64,000 bases of DNA, from contig NZ_JOCA01000029.1 of NCBI RefSeq assembly GCF_000718785.1, forward strand, positions 36,614 through 100,613, given 5' to 3'. This DNA is from Streptomyces sp. NRRL WC-3626 (lineage in GTDB: Bacteria > Actinomycetota > Actinomycetes > Streptomycetales > Streptomycetaceae). Positions 52,655 through 60,138 of this stretch are shown piece after piece (position 1 is the first letter of the stretch; each line of letters starts with the position of its first letter). A model generated the notes under the pieces. That model made no database searches. It saw nothing but the letters and a program-made list of their open reading frames with translations, and was not told where the DNA came from. Made by a program: the position numbers and the translations under genes.

Positions 52655-53726
52655 ACAGGCGCGGGTAGTCGGTGTAGCCGTGGTGGTCGCCGCCGTAGAA
52701 GGTGGCGGGGTCCGGTGTGTTGTACGGACCCCGGGCGGCCAGACGGGCGGGCAGGTCGGGGTTGGCGAGGAACAGCGCTCCGAAGGCGATCATGTCCGCG
52801 GTGCCGTCCTGGACGAGCGTGAGTGCGTCCGGGCCGGTGGGCTCGGGGTGGGTGAGCGGGTTGAGGACGAACGTGGCGGGCCAGGTCTTGCGCAGGCGTG
52901 TGGTCAGTGTCCGGTCGGTGCCTTCGATCATGTGCAGGTAGGCGAGGTCCAGGGAGCCGAGCTCGGTGACCAGGTCGGTGTAGGTGTTCTCCACATCCAC
53001 CGCGTCCGTCTCGGCGATGTCGTTGTAGGGGTTTCCGGGCGAGATGCGGAAGCCGGTGCGGTGGCCGCCGATCGCTTCCGCGACGGCGGTGGCGACTTCC
53101 AGGCCGAAGCGGATCCGGCCGGTGACGCCGCCGCCCCAGTCGTCGGTGCGCCGGTTGGTGTCGGGTGCGAGGAACTGGTGGATCAGGTAGCCGTTGGCAC
53201 CGTGGATCTCCACGCCGTCGAAGCCGGCGGCGATCGCGTTGCGTGCCGCGTCGGCGAAGTCGGCGACGGTGCGGGCGATGGCGTCGGCGTCCAGTTCCTG
53301 CGGGGTGACGAAGTCCATCGGCCCTTGATGGGTGAACACCTGGCCCTTCGCGGCGACGGGTGAGGGCGCGACGGGGTTCAGACCGGGAGGAAGCAGGCTG
53401 GGATGGCCGATGCGGCCGGTGTGCATCAGCTGCGCGAAGATCACTCCGTCCTCGCGGTGGACGGCATCGGTGACCTTGCGCCAGGCGGCCACCTGCTCCG
53501 GCGAATGCAGGCCCGGCGTGTCGGGGTAGCCCCGGCCGACCGGCGAGGGCTGGATCCCTTCGGTGACGATGAGGCCGGCACTCGCGCGCTGGCTGTAGTA
53601 GGCCGCCATCAGATCGGTCGCGGTGGCTCCCGGTCCGTAGGCCCGGCTGCGGGTCATCGGCGCCATCACGATGCGGTTGGCCATCGGCCGGCCGGCCACA
53701 TCGATCGGGGTGAATGCGTCCGTCAT
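52653..53726 (-). CDS. Alkene reductase of the Old Yellow Enzyme family (NemA/XenB-like)
   Basis: A 357-residue FMN-dependent reductase: NRIVMAPMTRSRAYGPG, the substrate-binding HGANGYLIHQFLAPDTNRR, and the C-terminal GTADMIAFGALFLANPDLPA phosphate-binding region. GGGAG lies 6 bases before the ATG at 53726. It reduces activated C=C bonds and nitro compounds with NADPH. Together with the MarR regulator and the MDR oxidoreductase upstream it forms an electrophile/quinone-response locus. Confidence 0.93.
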   Translation of the reverse strand: MTDAFTPIDVAGRPMANRIVMAPMTRSRAYGPGATATDLMAAYYSQRASAGLIVTEGIQPSPVGRGYPDTPGLHSPEQVAAWRKVTDAVHREDGVIFAQLMHTGRIGHPSLLPPGLNPVAPSPVAAKGQVFTHQGPMDFVTPQELDADAIARTVADFADAARNAIAAGFDGVEIHGANGYLIHQFLAPDTNRRTDDWGGGVTGRIRFGLEVATAVAEAIGGHRTGFRISPGNPYNDIAETDAVDVENTYTDLVTELGSLDLAYLHMIEGTDRTLTTRLRKTWPATFVLNPLTHPEPTGPDALTLVQDGTADMIAFGALFLANPDLPARLAARGPYNTPDPATFYGGDHHGYTDYPRL

Positions 53727-54040
53727 GGAAATCTCCCTGTTGTCACGGAGCATGGAAGAGAAGAGGAGCCGGCCGTAGCGCGGATGCTCCGCGGGCGGTT
53801 CCGGCGCACCGGCCGGGGCGGCGGGGTCTGTGCCCGTGCGGCGCCTGCGGGCCCACGGCGCGCCAATGTGCGTATACGTGTTTTCCTCGACCGCCGCGGT
53901 GATGCCCTGCTCATACGCGTCGTCGAGGCGTCCGCGGAGGGTTGTCGCCCCGGGTGGCGAGGGCTGCCCCCGGGGCGCCCTCGCTCCGCGCGGGGCAGGG
54001 GGCGGTTCGCCCGGCGAGTGGGCCGCCTGCCCGTGCCCGG
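53727..54040. other. Intergenic region before the Old Yellow Enzyme gene
   Basis: The 314 bp contain a small palindrome CGTATACG (near 53870) and a minus-strand reading (RLDDAYEQGITAAVEENTYT) without start or family. Nothing firm. Confidence 0.4.
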
Positions 54041-54520
54041 TCAGTCGACAGGTGCCTGCCGGCTGTGGTCCCTGACCGACTTCTCGATGGTGCGGGCACA
54101 CGCGGTGAACATCTCGACCTGGTCAGGGGTCAGGTCGCGTACGGAGATCTGCTCCAGGGCGCGCCACATGTCGGCGATGGGCTCCCGCAGGGCGCGGCCG
54201 GCGTCGGTGAGGTGGACCACCATGACCCGCCGGTCGTGGGGAGCGGGTTCCCGGGTGAGCAGTCCGGCCTCCTGCATGCGGCGCAGTGACTTGGAGACGG
54301 TGGAGTGGTCGAGGCCGACACGCTCCAGGAGTTCCGCCTGGGTCCGGCCGTCGCGGTCGAAGAGCTGCATCAGCAGCAGCTCCTGTCCCGGGTGCAGGTT
54401 CATGGCGCGCAGCATGGCGGCGGCGTGGCCGCGGTGCGCGCGGGCGAGCTGGAAGATGGCGTAGCTCAGTCGCCCGTCGCGCGCCGCGTCCGGCAGGTCG
54501 GGTGAGGTGGTGTCGGACAT
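54041..54520 (-). CDS. MarR family transcriptional regulator
   Basis: A 159-residue winged-helix regulator (LSYAIFQLARAHRGHAAAML, QAELLERVGLDHSTVSKSLR, DRRVMVVHLTDAGRALREP). Encoded between the MDR oxidoreductase and the Old Yellow Enzyme on the same strand; two TGTGGC-type boxes upstream of the MDR gene are its likely targets. No conspicuous redox-sensing cysteine pair is present; one Cys lies near the C-terminus. Confidence 0.9.
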   Translation of the reverse strand: MSDTTSPDLPDAARDGRLSYAIFQLARAHRGHAAAMLRAMNLHPGQELLLMQLFDRDGRTQAELLERVGLDHSTVSKSLRRMQEAGLLTREPAPHDRRVMVVHLTDAGRALREPIADMWRALEQISVRDLTPDQVEMFTACARTIEKSVRDHSRQAPVD

Positions 54521-54554
54521 CGCTGCTCCCTGGTGACGCGGTTGGACCGGTCGG

Positions 54555-55469
54555 TCAGTCGACGGTGAGGACGATCTTGCCGCGGTTATGGCCGCCGTCG
54601 CTGGCCTGCTGCGCCTTGGCGGCTTCCGCCAGCGGGTGGGTGGCGCTGATCGTGGTCACCAGTGTGCCGTCGGCGGCCTGCCGGGCCAGTTCGGCCAGCC
54701 GTGCGGCGGAGCGGCGCTGCGGGCCCTCGGCGAAGACGACGCCGAGTTCACGGGCGCGGAAGTCGGCGGTGGTGACGATCCGGTCGGTGCCGCCGCGCAG
54801 GGTGATGGAGTTCTCCAGTGCGCCCTTGCCCGCGGCGTCGAAGACGGCGTCCACCCCGTCGGGGGCGAGCTCTCGGACCCGCTGGACCAGGTTGTCCCCG
54901 TAGACCAGCGCGGTCGCGCCGAGCGAGGTGACGTACTCCTGGTTGGCCGGTCCGGCGGTGCCGATGACGCGGGCGCCGCGTGCGACGGCGAGCTGGACGG
55001 CGATGGTGCCGAGCGCGCCGGACGCTCCGTGGATCAGCAGCGTCTCGCCTGAGGCGACGCCGAGCAGGTCCAGCACGCGTTCGGCACCGTCGCTCGCCAC
55101 GGGCAGGGCGGCGGCGTGTGTCCAGTCCAGGCCGGCCGGCTTGGGCGCGAGGACGGCCGCGGACGCCAGGGCGTACTGGGCGTAGGAGCCGGTGTCGGAC
55201 CAGCCCAGGACCTCGTCGCCCACCTTCAGGTGGTCGACGTCCTCGCCGACGGCGTCGACCACACCGGCGATCTCCCCGCCGGGCACGGCGGGCAGCGTGG
55301 TGGGGAAGATCGCCTCCATGACACCGGAGCGGATCTTGCCGTCCACCGGGTTGACGCCGACAGCCCGTACCCGCACACGGACCTGGCCGGGGCCGGGTCG
55401 AGGGATGTCGATCTCCGCCTCGTGCAGGACCTCGGTGCCGCCGAACGCGTCGAAAACGATGGCCTTCAT
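54555..55469 (-). CDS. NADP-dependent oxidoreductase, zinc-free MDR (quinone oxidoreductase-like)
   Basis: A 304-residue medium-chain reductase: MKAIVFDAFGGTEVLHEAEI, the GroES-like domain, then the cofactor loop LLIHGASGALGTIAVQLAVA. Zinc ligands are lacking. GAGGAG lies about 9 bases before the ATG. The family reduces quinones and enones by one or two electrons. First gene of the three on this strand, 34 bp before the MarR gene. Confidence 0.9.
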   Translation of the reverse strand: MKAIVFDAFGGTEVLHEAEIDIPRPGPGQVRVRVRAVGVNPVDGKIRSGVMEAIFPTTLPAVPGGEIAGVVDAVGEDVDHLKVGDEVLGWSDTGSYAQYALASAAVLAPKPAGLDWTHAAALPVASDGAERVLDLLGVASGETLLIHGASGALGTIAVQLAVARGARVIGTAGPANQEYVTSLGATALVYGDNLVQRVRELAPDGVDAVFDAAGKGALENSITLRGGTDRIVTTADFRARELGVVFAEGPQRRSAARLAELARQAADGTLVTTISATHPLAEAAKAQQASDGGHNRGKIVLTVD

Positions 55470-56177
55470 GGTTGCTGTCTCCTCAGGTGGATTCGCCGCA
55501 CCGGCCACTTCTGTGGCCAGCCACATAAAAGTAACACCGATTATGTGGCTAGCCAAGTAATTGCTCCGGGTGAGCTCCCGGAGGTCACCCGCACCCTGCG
55601 TGTGGCGCCGCGCCCGCGGTACCCGCCGTGCACCACGGGCCCTTCGCCCGCTGTCGGCCGTTCGCCGGCGACCGGGGCGCACCGGCGGTCCCGGCCCGGC
55701 GCAAAGCCCGACGCGAGCACGGCTGTCCCCGGCGCCGGGACTGTCGAACGGGGGCTCCGGCGCGCGTTCCGTGGTGCCGGTGAGTCGGGGTGCACGCTCC
55801 GTCACTTGGACGCGAGGTGTCCCAGGCGCACGGACAGTGGATCGTGCGGCCCCCTCTTCCTTCTTCAGCACAGGGGGCCGCACGTGGTGCGGCGTCGAGT
55901 GGCGCCTTGTGAGCATTCATGATGAGGGATCGCGTGCAATTGCAGAGCAGAAGTGCTGTTTTTCTCCTCAAAGGGATGAACCCCCGCGCTACGAGGCCCG
56001 CGAGGCGGGTGGCGGGGCGTAGCGGGAGATGGCGAATCTTCTTATTGTTCCGTAATCCCATGATCACATAGCGTCGGACGGCTGTGTGCGGCCATTCTGG
56101 CGGTCCCTCCTGATGGCGCTTCAGCACCGCCCGACGGAGGGCTCATTGGTGCCGTTCGATCACAGGAACAGAGTGCG
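55470..56177. other. 708-bp intergenic region
   Basis: It holds the MarR-type boxes at 55512-55557 near its left end and a moderately AT-rich stretch (about 55920-56060) that probably carries the promoter of the cassette starting at 56178. No reading frame in between resembles a known protein. Confidence 0.5.
55512..55557. promoter_or_regulatory. Two MarR-type boxes upstream of the MDR gene
   Basis: TGTGGC-CA-GCCACA (55512-55525) is a perfect palindrome; TGTGGC-TA-GCCAAG (55544-55557) is a near copy. Their centres are 32 bp apart. TTATGTGGC and GCCACATAA flanks agree with each other. Confidence 0.65.
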
Positions 56178-56444
56178 ATGTCGAGTAAGAAGGTGGTGGC
56201 CGCTGTCGTCCTGGCGGCGGCCCTTACATGGAGCACGGTGATGACCGTGCTCGGGCACGCGGCCGCCGCGGCGGTCCTGCTGCCCTCCCTGGGCCTGCTC
56301 GTGCAGCAGGTCGTCCAGGCGCTCACGGCGTCCGACGGACGTCCCCGTCCCGCGGACGCCGTACCGTCCTCCGCGGACGCCGTACCGCCCTCCGCCGGCG
56401 ACCCGGCCGGACTGCGGCGGGACGGTCAGGAGGCGCCGCGGTGA
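56178..56444 (+). CDS. Small membrane protein with duplicated tail
   Basis: An 88-residue protein: basic start MSSKK, two hydrophobic segments (about 6-26 and 29-48) and a hydrophilic tail with ADAVPSSADAVPPS, encoded by a 21-bp duplication. Its stop overlaps the start of the next gene. No family recognised; probably a membrane anchor or partner for the downstream regulator-like protein. Confidence 0.72.
   Translation: MSSKKVVAAVVLAAALTWSTVMTVLGHAAAAAVLLPSLGLLVQQVVQALTASDGRPRPADAVPSSADAVPPSAGDPAGLRRDGQEAPR
56351..56392 (+). repeat. 21-bp tandem repeat, two copies
   Basis: Copies 56351-56371 and 56372-56392, both starting CGCGGACGCCGTACCG, differ at one position (TCCTC against CCCTC) and encode ADAVPSS/ADAVPPS. 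Confidence 0.9.
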
Positions 56445-57322
56445 TGCCGTCGTCCGATGCCGCCCAGCCCCCACCACACAGCGTAAGACGGGGCCGCCCG
56501 CCGGCCCCCATCTCCCCGGAAGCGGGCCCGCTGCACCGCGCCTGGCTCGAACCCGTCCGCAACGTGCACCGCACCAGCGGCCTGACCCTGGACGATCTCG
56601 TCGACCGGTCCGGTTACTCCAAGACCCGGATCAGCGAACTCCTGCGCGGAAACGGCTACTACCCCGCCTGGGAGATCACCTTCAGCGTGATCCGCGCCCT
56701 GGACATCCCCACGGAACCCATGCGCCGGCTGTGGACGGCCGCCGCCCGCGAAGCCCGCAAGGGGCCGGAGTGGATCCGCCAGTGCATCGAACAGGTCGCC
56801 CACGAGGCCGAAGGACCCCCACTGCCCTACCAGGCGTTCACCGACACCATGTACCACCCCTACCTGGAATACGCCCGAGCCTTCCTCCTGACCGACCGGC
56901 GGGCCCGGGGTGTCGTCGCGGAGACCAACGACATCCTGTGGCTCTCCTGGAGCGAAGCCACCGCCAGCGCCAACCTCAACCGCTACGCCTGGCTCCTGCT
57001 GCGCTCCCGGGTCATGCTCCGCACCCCCCGCCACGAAGGCCACCCCGACCTGCGCGCCGCCGTCTTCTCCACCCGCGAGATCCGCACCCGTCAGGACCCC
57101 GGACACATGATCGCCCTGTCCGAACTGGTCGATCTCTTCGACGCCGTCAGCCGCCTGCCCGACGACCAGATGGACGTCGCCGTCCTGCACTACCTGTGCG
57201 GCATCCCCGACCAGCACATCCCCCACGTCCTCGGCCTGAGCCCCGCCATCGCCCACGCCGTCGACCACCACGCCCGCGCCACCGTCGAGGCCCTCCTCGA
57301 CGCCCCCGACACCCGGGAGTGA
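56441..57322 (+). CDS. XRE helix-turn-helix fused to a sigma-region-4-like domain
   Basis: About 293 residues. The N-terminal part carries an XRE-type HTH (about 45-95: SGLTLDDLVDRSGYSKTRIS, ELLRGNGYYPAWEITFSVIR). The middle is helical (LWLSWSEATASANLNRYAWL). The end, FDAVSRLPDDQMDVAVLHYL followed by IPDQHIPHVLGLSPAIAHAV, has the layout of ECF sigma region 4.2; no region 2 exists. GTG at 56441 is chosen because AGGAGG is 7 bases upstream and it overlaps the previous stop (GTGA); ATG at 56444 is possible. It cannot be a whole sigma factor; a regulator using a sigma-like domain to contact DNA or RNA polymerase is likely. Confidence 0.75.
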   Translation: MMPSSDAAQPPPHSVRRGRPPAPISPEAGPLHRAWLEPVRNVHRTSGLTLDDLVDRSGYSKTRISELLRGNGYYPAWEITFSVIRALDIPTEPMRRLWTAAAREARKGPEWIRQCIEQVAHEAEGPPLPYQAFTDTMYHPYLEYARAFLLTDRRARGVVAETNDILWLSWSEATASANLNRYAWLLLRSRVMLRTPRHEGHPDLRAAVFSTREIRTRQDPGHMIALSELVDLFDAVSRLPDDQMDVAVLHYLCGIPDQHIPHVLGLSPAIAHAVDHHARATVEALLDAPDTRE

Positions 57323-57333
57323 CCCCGCCCGCC

Positions 57334-58164
57334 ATGTCTGCCATCGACCAGCTCCTCGCCCGAGCCCGCCTGCACCACCATCCCGACGTCCCCGACGACA
57401 CCGTCCCCCACGACGACGGCACCTGCCCCGCCCCCCTGCCGGCCGCGGCCCCGCCCGCCGGCCCTGACCGCCCCGACGCGGCCGCGGCCCGGCAACTGCA
57501 CACGCTGTGCGAAACCGCCGTCACCGCCCTCACCCCCGACGTCCTGGCCTTCCTCACCGACCAGGTCCCCGACCACCACAGCGCCTGGCTCCTGGGCTGT
57601 GCCCTCCACCTCGCGGGCATCGAGGACGGCGCCCGCTTCTGGTGGCAGTACGCCGCCGGCGACGGCCACCCCCCGGCCTGCTACACCCTCTCCCTGCACC
57701 ACCGCGTCCGCGGCGAACAGCACGCCGCCGCCTTCTACGCCCAGCAGACCGGCCTCGACCTCACCCCCGAGGACGGGGCGCCGGAACCCCTCGCCGTCGC
57801 CGGCACATGCCCGCCCACGGACATCCGCTTCGACGCCGGACTCCCCACCGTGCTCCGCATACTCAGCGAACTCGCCGCCCCGGGCCGCCGACGCCGGTCC
57901 CACCGCATCGACGCCCTGACCAACTACGTCGCCGACGCCGTCACCCCCCATTACGACCGCCACCCGAACATCGAACTGCCCGTCCCCGAACCCCGGTTCG
58001 CCGACAGGATCGACTTCCTCCTCACCGCCGCCCCACCGTGGAAGGCCCGCACCCGCACCCCCCGCGCCACGGCGCCCGCCCTGCCCGTCCGCGCGGACCA
58101 CGACCGGAACGGGAACTCCCGGGCACGGCCGTCCTGCGCACATCGGGGCGCCGCCACGTCCTGA
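57334..58164 (+). CDS. Helical-repeat (Sel1/TPR-like) partner protein
   Basis: A 276-residue protein 11 bp after the XRE-sigma4 gene. After a flexible proline-rich region (about 20-50) comes a helical part with a Sel1-like unit: GARFWWQYAAGDGHPPACYT, LSLHHRVRGEQHAAAFYAQQ. The C-terminus is basic and low in complexity. No enzymatic motif. Position suggests it binds the upstream protein. The 190 bp after it hold no gene. Confidence 0.65.
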   Translation: MSAIDQLLARARLHHHPDVPDDTVPHDDGTCPAPLPAAAPPAGPDRPDAAAARQLHTLCETAVTALTPDVLAFLTDQVPDHHSAWLLGCALHLAGIEDGARFWWQYAAGDGHPPACYTLSLHHRVRGEQHAAAFYAQQTGLDLTPEDGAPEPLAVAGTCPPTDIRFDAGLPTVLRILSELAAPGRRRRSHRIDALTNYVADAVTPHYDRHPNIELPVPEPRFADRIDFLLTAAPPWKARTRTPRATAPALPVRADHDRNGNSRARPSCAHRGAATS

Positions 58165-58354
58165 CCCGGACACCGGCCGCGTGGCAGCGGGGCGCTCGCG
58201 CTCCGCCGTGCGGTCGGGCCAGGCCAAAGGGCGCACCGGGACCGCGAAGGCATGGTGCGCGATCCGCTCGGACGATGCTCCTCGGCCCCCGCGTCCGGTA
58301 CCGGGCCCCGCGCGGCCTTCGACGGACTCGGCGAACGGAGGGACAACGCCGGGC

Positions 58355-58720
58355 ATGGACCCGCTGCACCACCGCTCGCTCGAACCCTCCGCCGCAGATG
58401 TGCTGCGTGCCCGGTACGCGGGCCGTCTGCCCGGCCGCCTGGACGAGCTGACCGGACCGGTGCACGGGCGGGTCGAGCTCCCGCTGCACATCGCCTGGTC
58501 CGGCCTGCGCGCGTACGACCTCGACCGGCCGCGTCAGCGGATGAGCCTCTACCGGACCGTCCTGGCCGAGGGACGGCGCCAGGACCTCCTCGCCTTCCTG
58601 AACCGGGACCTGCTCGCCTCCCAGTGGCCGGCGCTGCGCACCCTGGTCGGCAGGCACATCCGCGATGTGTGGGAGGACGCCTTCCCCGAGCTCGCCCGTG
58701 AGGCGTCCACCGCCGCGTGA
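58355..58720 (+). CDS. Hypothetical partner of the AbiEii-type nucleotidyltransferase
   Basis: A 121-residue protein: VLRARYAGRLPGRLDELTGP, HGRVELPLHIAWSGLRAYDL, RQRMSLYRTVLAEGRRQDLL, REVWE-type ending DVWEDAFPELAREA. It is found in Streptomyces immediately before AbiEii-like nucleotidyltransferase genes, in the position of the antitoxin, but shares no recognisable HTH with AbiEi. GGAGG lies about 12 bases before the ATG. Confidence 0.65.
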   Translation: MDPLHHRSLEPSAADVLRARYAGRLPGRLDELTGPVHGRVELPLHIAWSGLRAYDLDRPRQRMSLYRTVLAEGRRQDLLAFLNRDLLASQWPALRTLVGRHIRDVWEDAFPELAREASTAA

Positions 58721-59387
58721 ACCTCAGCGGCCTACCCGCCGTCTCCTGTCCGACGTCCTCGCCGTCGGCACGCCCTACCCGCTGGTCATCACCGGCGGAT
58801 ACGCCGTCCAGGCGCACGGCCTGGTCGACCGGCTCAGCCAGGACCTCGACGTCGCCACGGAGAACCCCGCCCCCATGGCGGACATCGCCGAGCACCTGCG
58901 CCGGGCACTGACCGAACGGGGCTGGCGTGTGACGATGATCGGCGTCGACCCGCTGGCGGCACGCCTCGTGGCGGCCGCCCCGGACACCGGTGAGGACTGT
59001 GAGGTGGACGTCCTCAAGGAGAACCTGTGGGCCGCGCCGCTCACCACCGAGTACGGCCCCGTCCTCGCTCTCGACGACGTGATCGGCACCAAGGTCCGCG
59101 CCCTCGCCGACCGCGGCGCGGTCCGCGACCTGATCGACGTCCACGCCGCCTCCGTCCACCACACGGCCACCGAGCTCGAGCGGCTGGGCGAACGGCACGG
59201 CCGCGACGAGTTCCGCCGCCAGGACCTGCGTGACCGCCTGGCCGGCGCCGAGTGGTACGACGACGAGGAGTTCGCCTCCTACGGCCTCACCGGGGAGCAG
59301 ATCACGGAGCTCAGGGCATGGGCCCAGCAGTGGACGAGAGGGGGGAGTGGTCCGGTCAGGTATTGCCGTCTGGCGGGGACTCGGTGA
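58665..59387 (+). CDS. AbiEii/AbiGii-type nucleotidyltransferase (toxin-like)
   Basis: A nucleotidyltransferase-fold protein: LLSDVLAVGTPYPLVITGGY, AVQAHGLVDRLSQDLDVATE (the GG...DxD-type catalytic region), ECEVDVLKE-like CEVDVLKENLWA with the third acidic residue, and DDVIGTKVRALADRGAVRDL. The frame is open from ATG 58665, inside the previous gene, but the family normally begins MNL near the GTG at 58717, which is one frame off, so a one-base indel near 58735 may have altered the start. The C-terminus overlaps the convergent TetR gene by 32 bases. AbiEii toxins of this fold modify tRNA or nucleotides in type IV toxin-antitoxin systems. Confidence 0.75.
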   Translation: MCGRTPSPSSPVRRPPPREPQRPTRRLLSDVLAVGTPYPLVITGGYAVQAHGLVDRLSQDLDVATENPAPMADIAEHLRRALTERGWRVTMIGVDPLAARLVAAAPDTGEDCEVDVLKENLWAAPLTTEYGPVLALDDVIGTKVRALADRGAVRDLIDVHAASVHHTATELERLGERHGRDEFRRQDLRDRLAGAEWYDDEEFASYGLTGEQITELRAWAQQWTRGGSGPVRYCRLAGTR

Positions 59388-60018
59388 AGGCTCCGCCGGA
59401 TGCCGCAAGGGCGGCGCTCCTGGCTGCGTGGTCGGGCAGACGAGGATCGGGTGGCGTACGGAGAAGTACCAGCTGGTGGTACAGCGGCGCGGTGGCGGCG
59501 ATGAGCAGTTGCCGCGCGTTGGTGTGCACGGGGATGTCCCCGCGCCGGACTGCTCGCTGCACGACGATCTCGCAGCGTGCGTACCGGTCCTCCCAGAAGC
59601 GCTGTAGGGCACGGGCGGCTTCGTCGGAGCGGAAGGAGGCGGCGATCAAGGCTGTGGTGATCGGCGGCTGGGCGGTCAGCGCCGTCTGGATCTGGTGGTT
59701 CAGCGCCGCCAGGTCTCCTGGCAGGGAGCCGGTGTCCTCGGGCTGCCAGTCGTCGTAGCTCGCGGCGTCGAGGACGTCGGCGAGCAGTCCGCCGACGTCC
59801 CGCCAGCGTCGGTACACCGTCGTGCGGTGGACGCCCGCGCGGGCCGCGACGGCGTCCACGGTGAGTGCGTCGTAGCCGGCTTCCACCAGCTCGGTGCGCA
59901 CCGCGTCGAGCACCTGCATGCGGATGCGGCTGGTGCGACCGCCCGGGCGGCGTCGGGCCGCCGTCGGAGGCGAGGAATCTCCGACCGGGAATCCGGTTGC
60001 TCGGCGGGACGGCGTCAT
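59356..60018 (-). CDS. TetR/AcrR family repressor of the resistance operon
   Basis: A 220-residue regulator: basic leader, HTH at about 35-80 (MQVLDAVRTELVEAGYDALT, AGVHRTTVYRRWRDVGGLLA), then a TetR_C ligand domain. It diverges from the ABC-F gene 120 bp away with a palindromic operator between. Most likely it represses the ABC-F/virginiamycin B lyase operon and itself, and is released by a drug. Confidence 0.9.
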   Translation of the reverse strand: MTPSRRATGFPVGDSSPPTAARRRPGGRTSRIRMQVLDAVRTELVEAGYDALTVDAVAARAGVHRTTVYRRWRDVGGLLADVLDAASYDDWQPEDTGSLPGDLAALNHQIQTALTAQPPITTALIAASFRSDEAARALQRFWEDRYARCEIVVQRAVRRGDIPVHTNARQLLIAATAPLYHQLVLLRTPPDPRLPDHAARSAALAASGGAFTESPPDGNT

Positions 60019-60027
60019 GACAGCATC

Positions 60028-60051
60028 TTAATGCAACTGTTGTCGCACTAA
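60028..60051. promoter_or_regulatory. TetR operator at the resistance operon
   Basis: TTAATGCAAC and GTCGCACTAA flank TGTT: a 10-4-10 inverted repeat with two mismatches (inner TGCAAC/GTCGCA). It is 9 bp from the TetR start and covers the expected promoter region of the ABC-F transcript. Confidence 0.7.
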
Positions 60052-60071
60052 TGGAGTCGTCGATGCTCTTT

Positions 60072-60128
60072 CGAAGCGTTCACCTGGCCCAGCGGCCCGT
60101 GGGGGCCGCACCGACCTCGAATGCTTCG
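60072..60128 (+). promoter_or_regulatory. Structured leader, possible attenuator, before the ABC-F gene
   Basis: An outer pair CGAAGCGTTC (60072-60081) with GAATGCTTCG (60119-60128) encloses an inner hairpin GCGGCCC (60092-60098) with GGGCCGC (60103-60109). Such leaders control ABC-F resistance genes by drug-induced read-through. The outer stem ends 10 bases before the ATG and could also hide the ribosome site. Confidence 0.5.
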
Positions 60129-60138
60129 GAGTCTTCGC

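Noticed and set aside
56350..56395. Short tandem repeats considered as a CRISPR or iteron array
   Set aside because: Only two adjacent copies without spacers, lying inside a coding frame.
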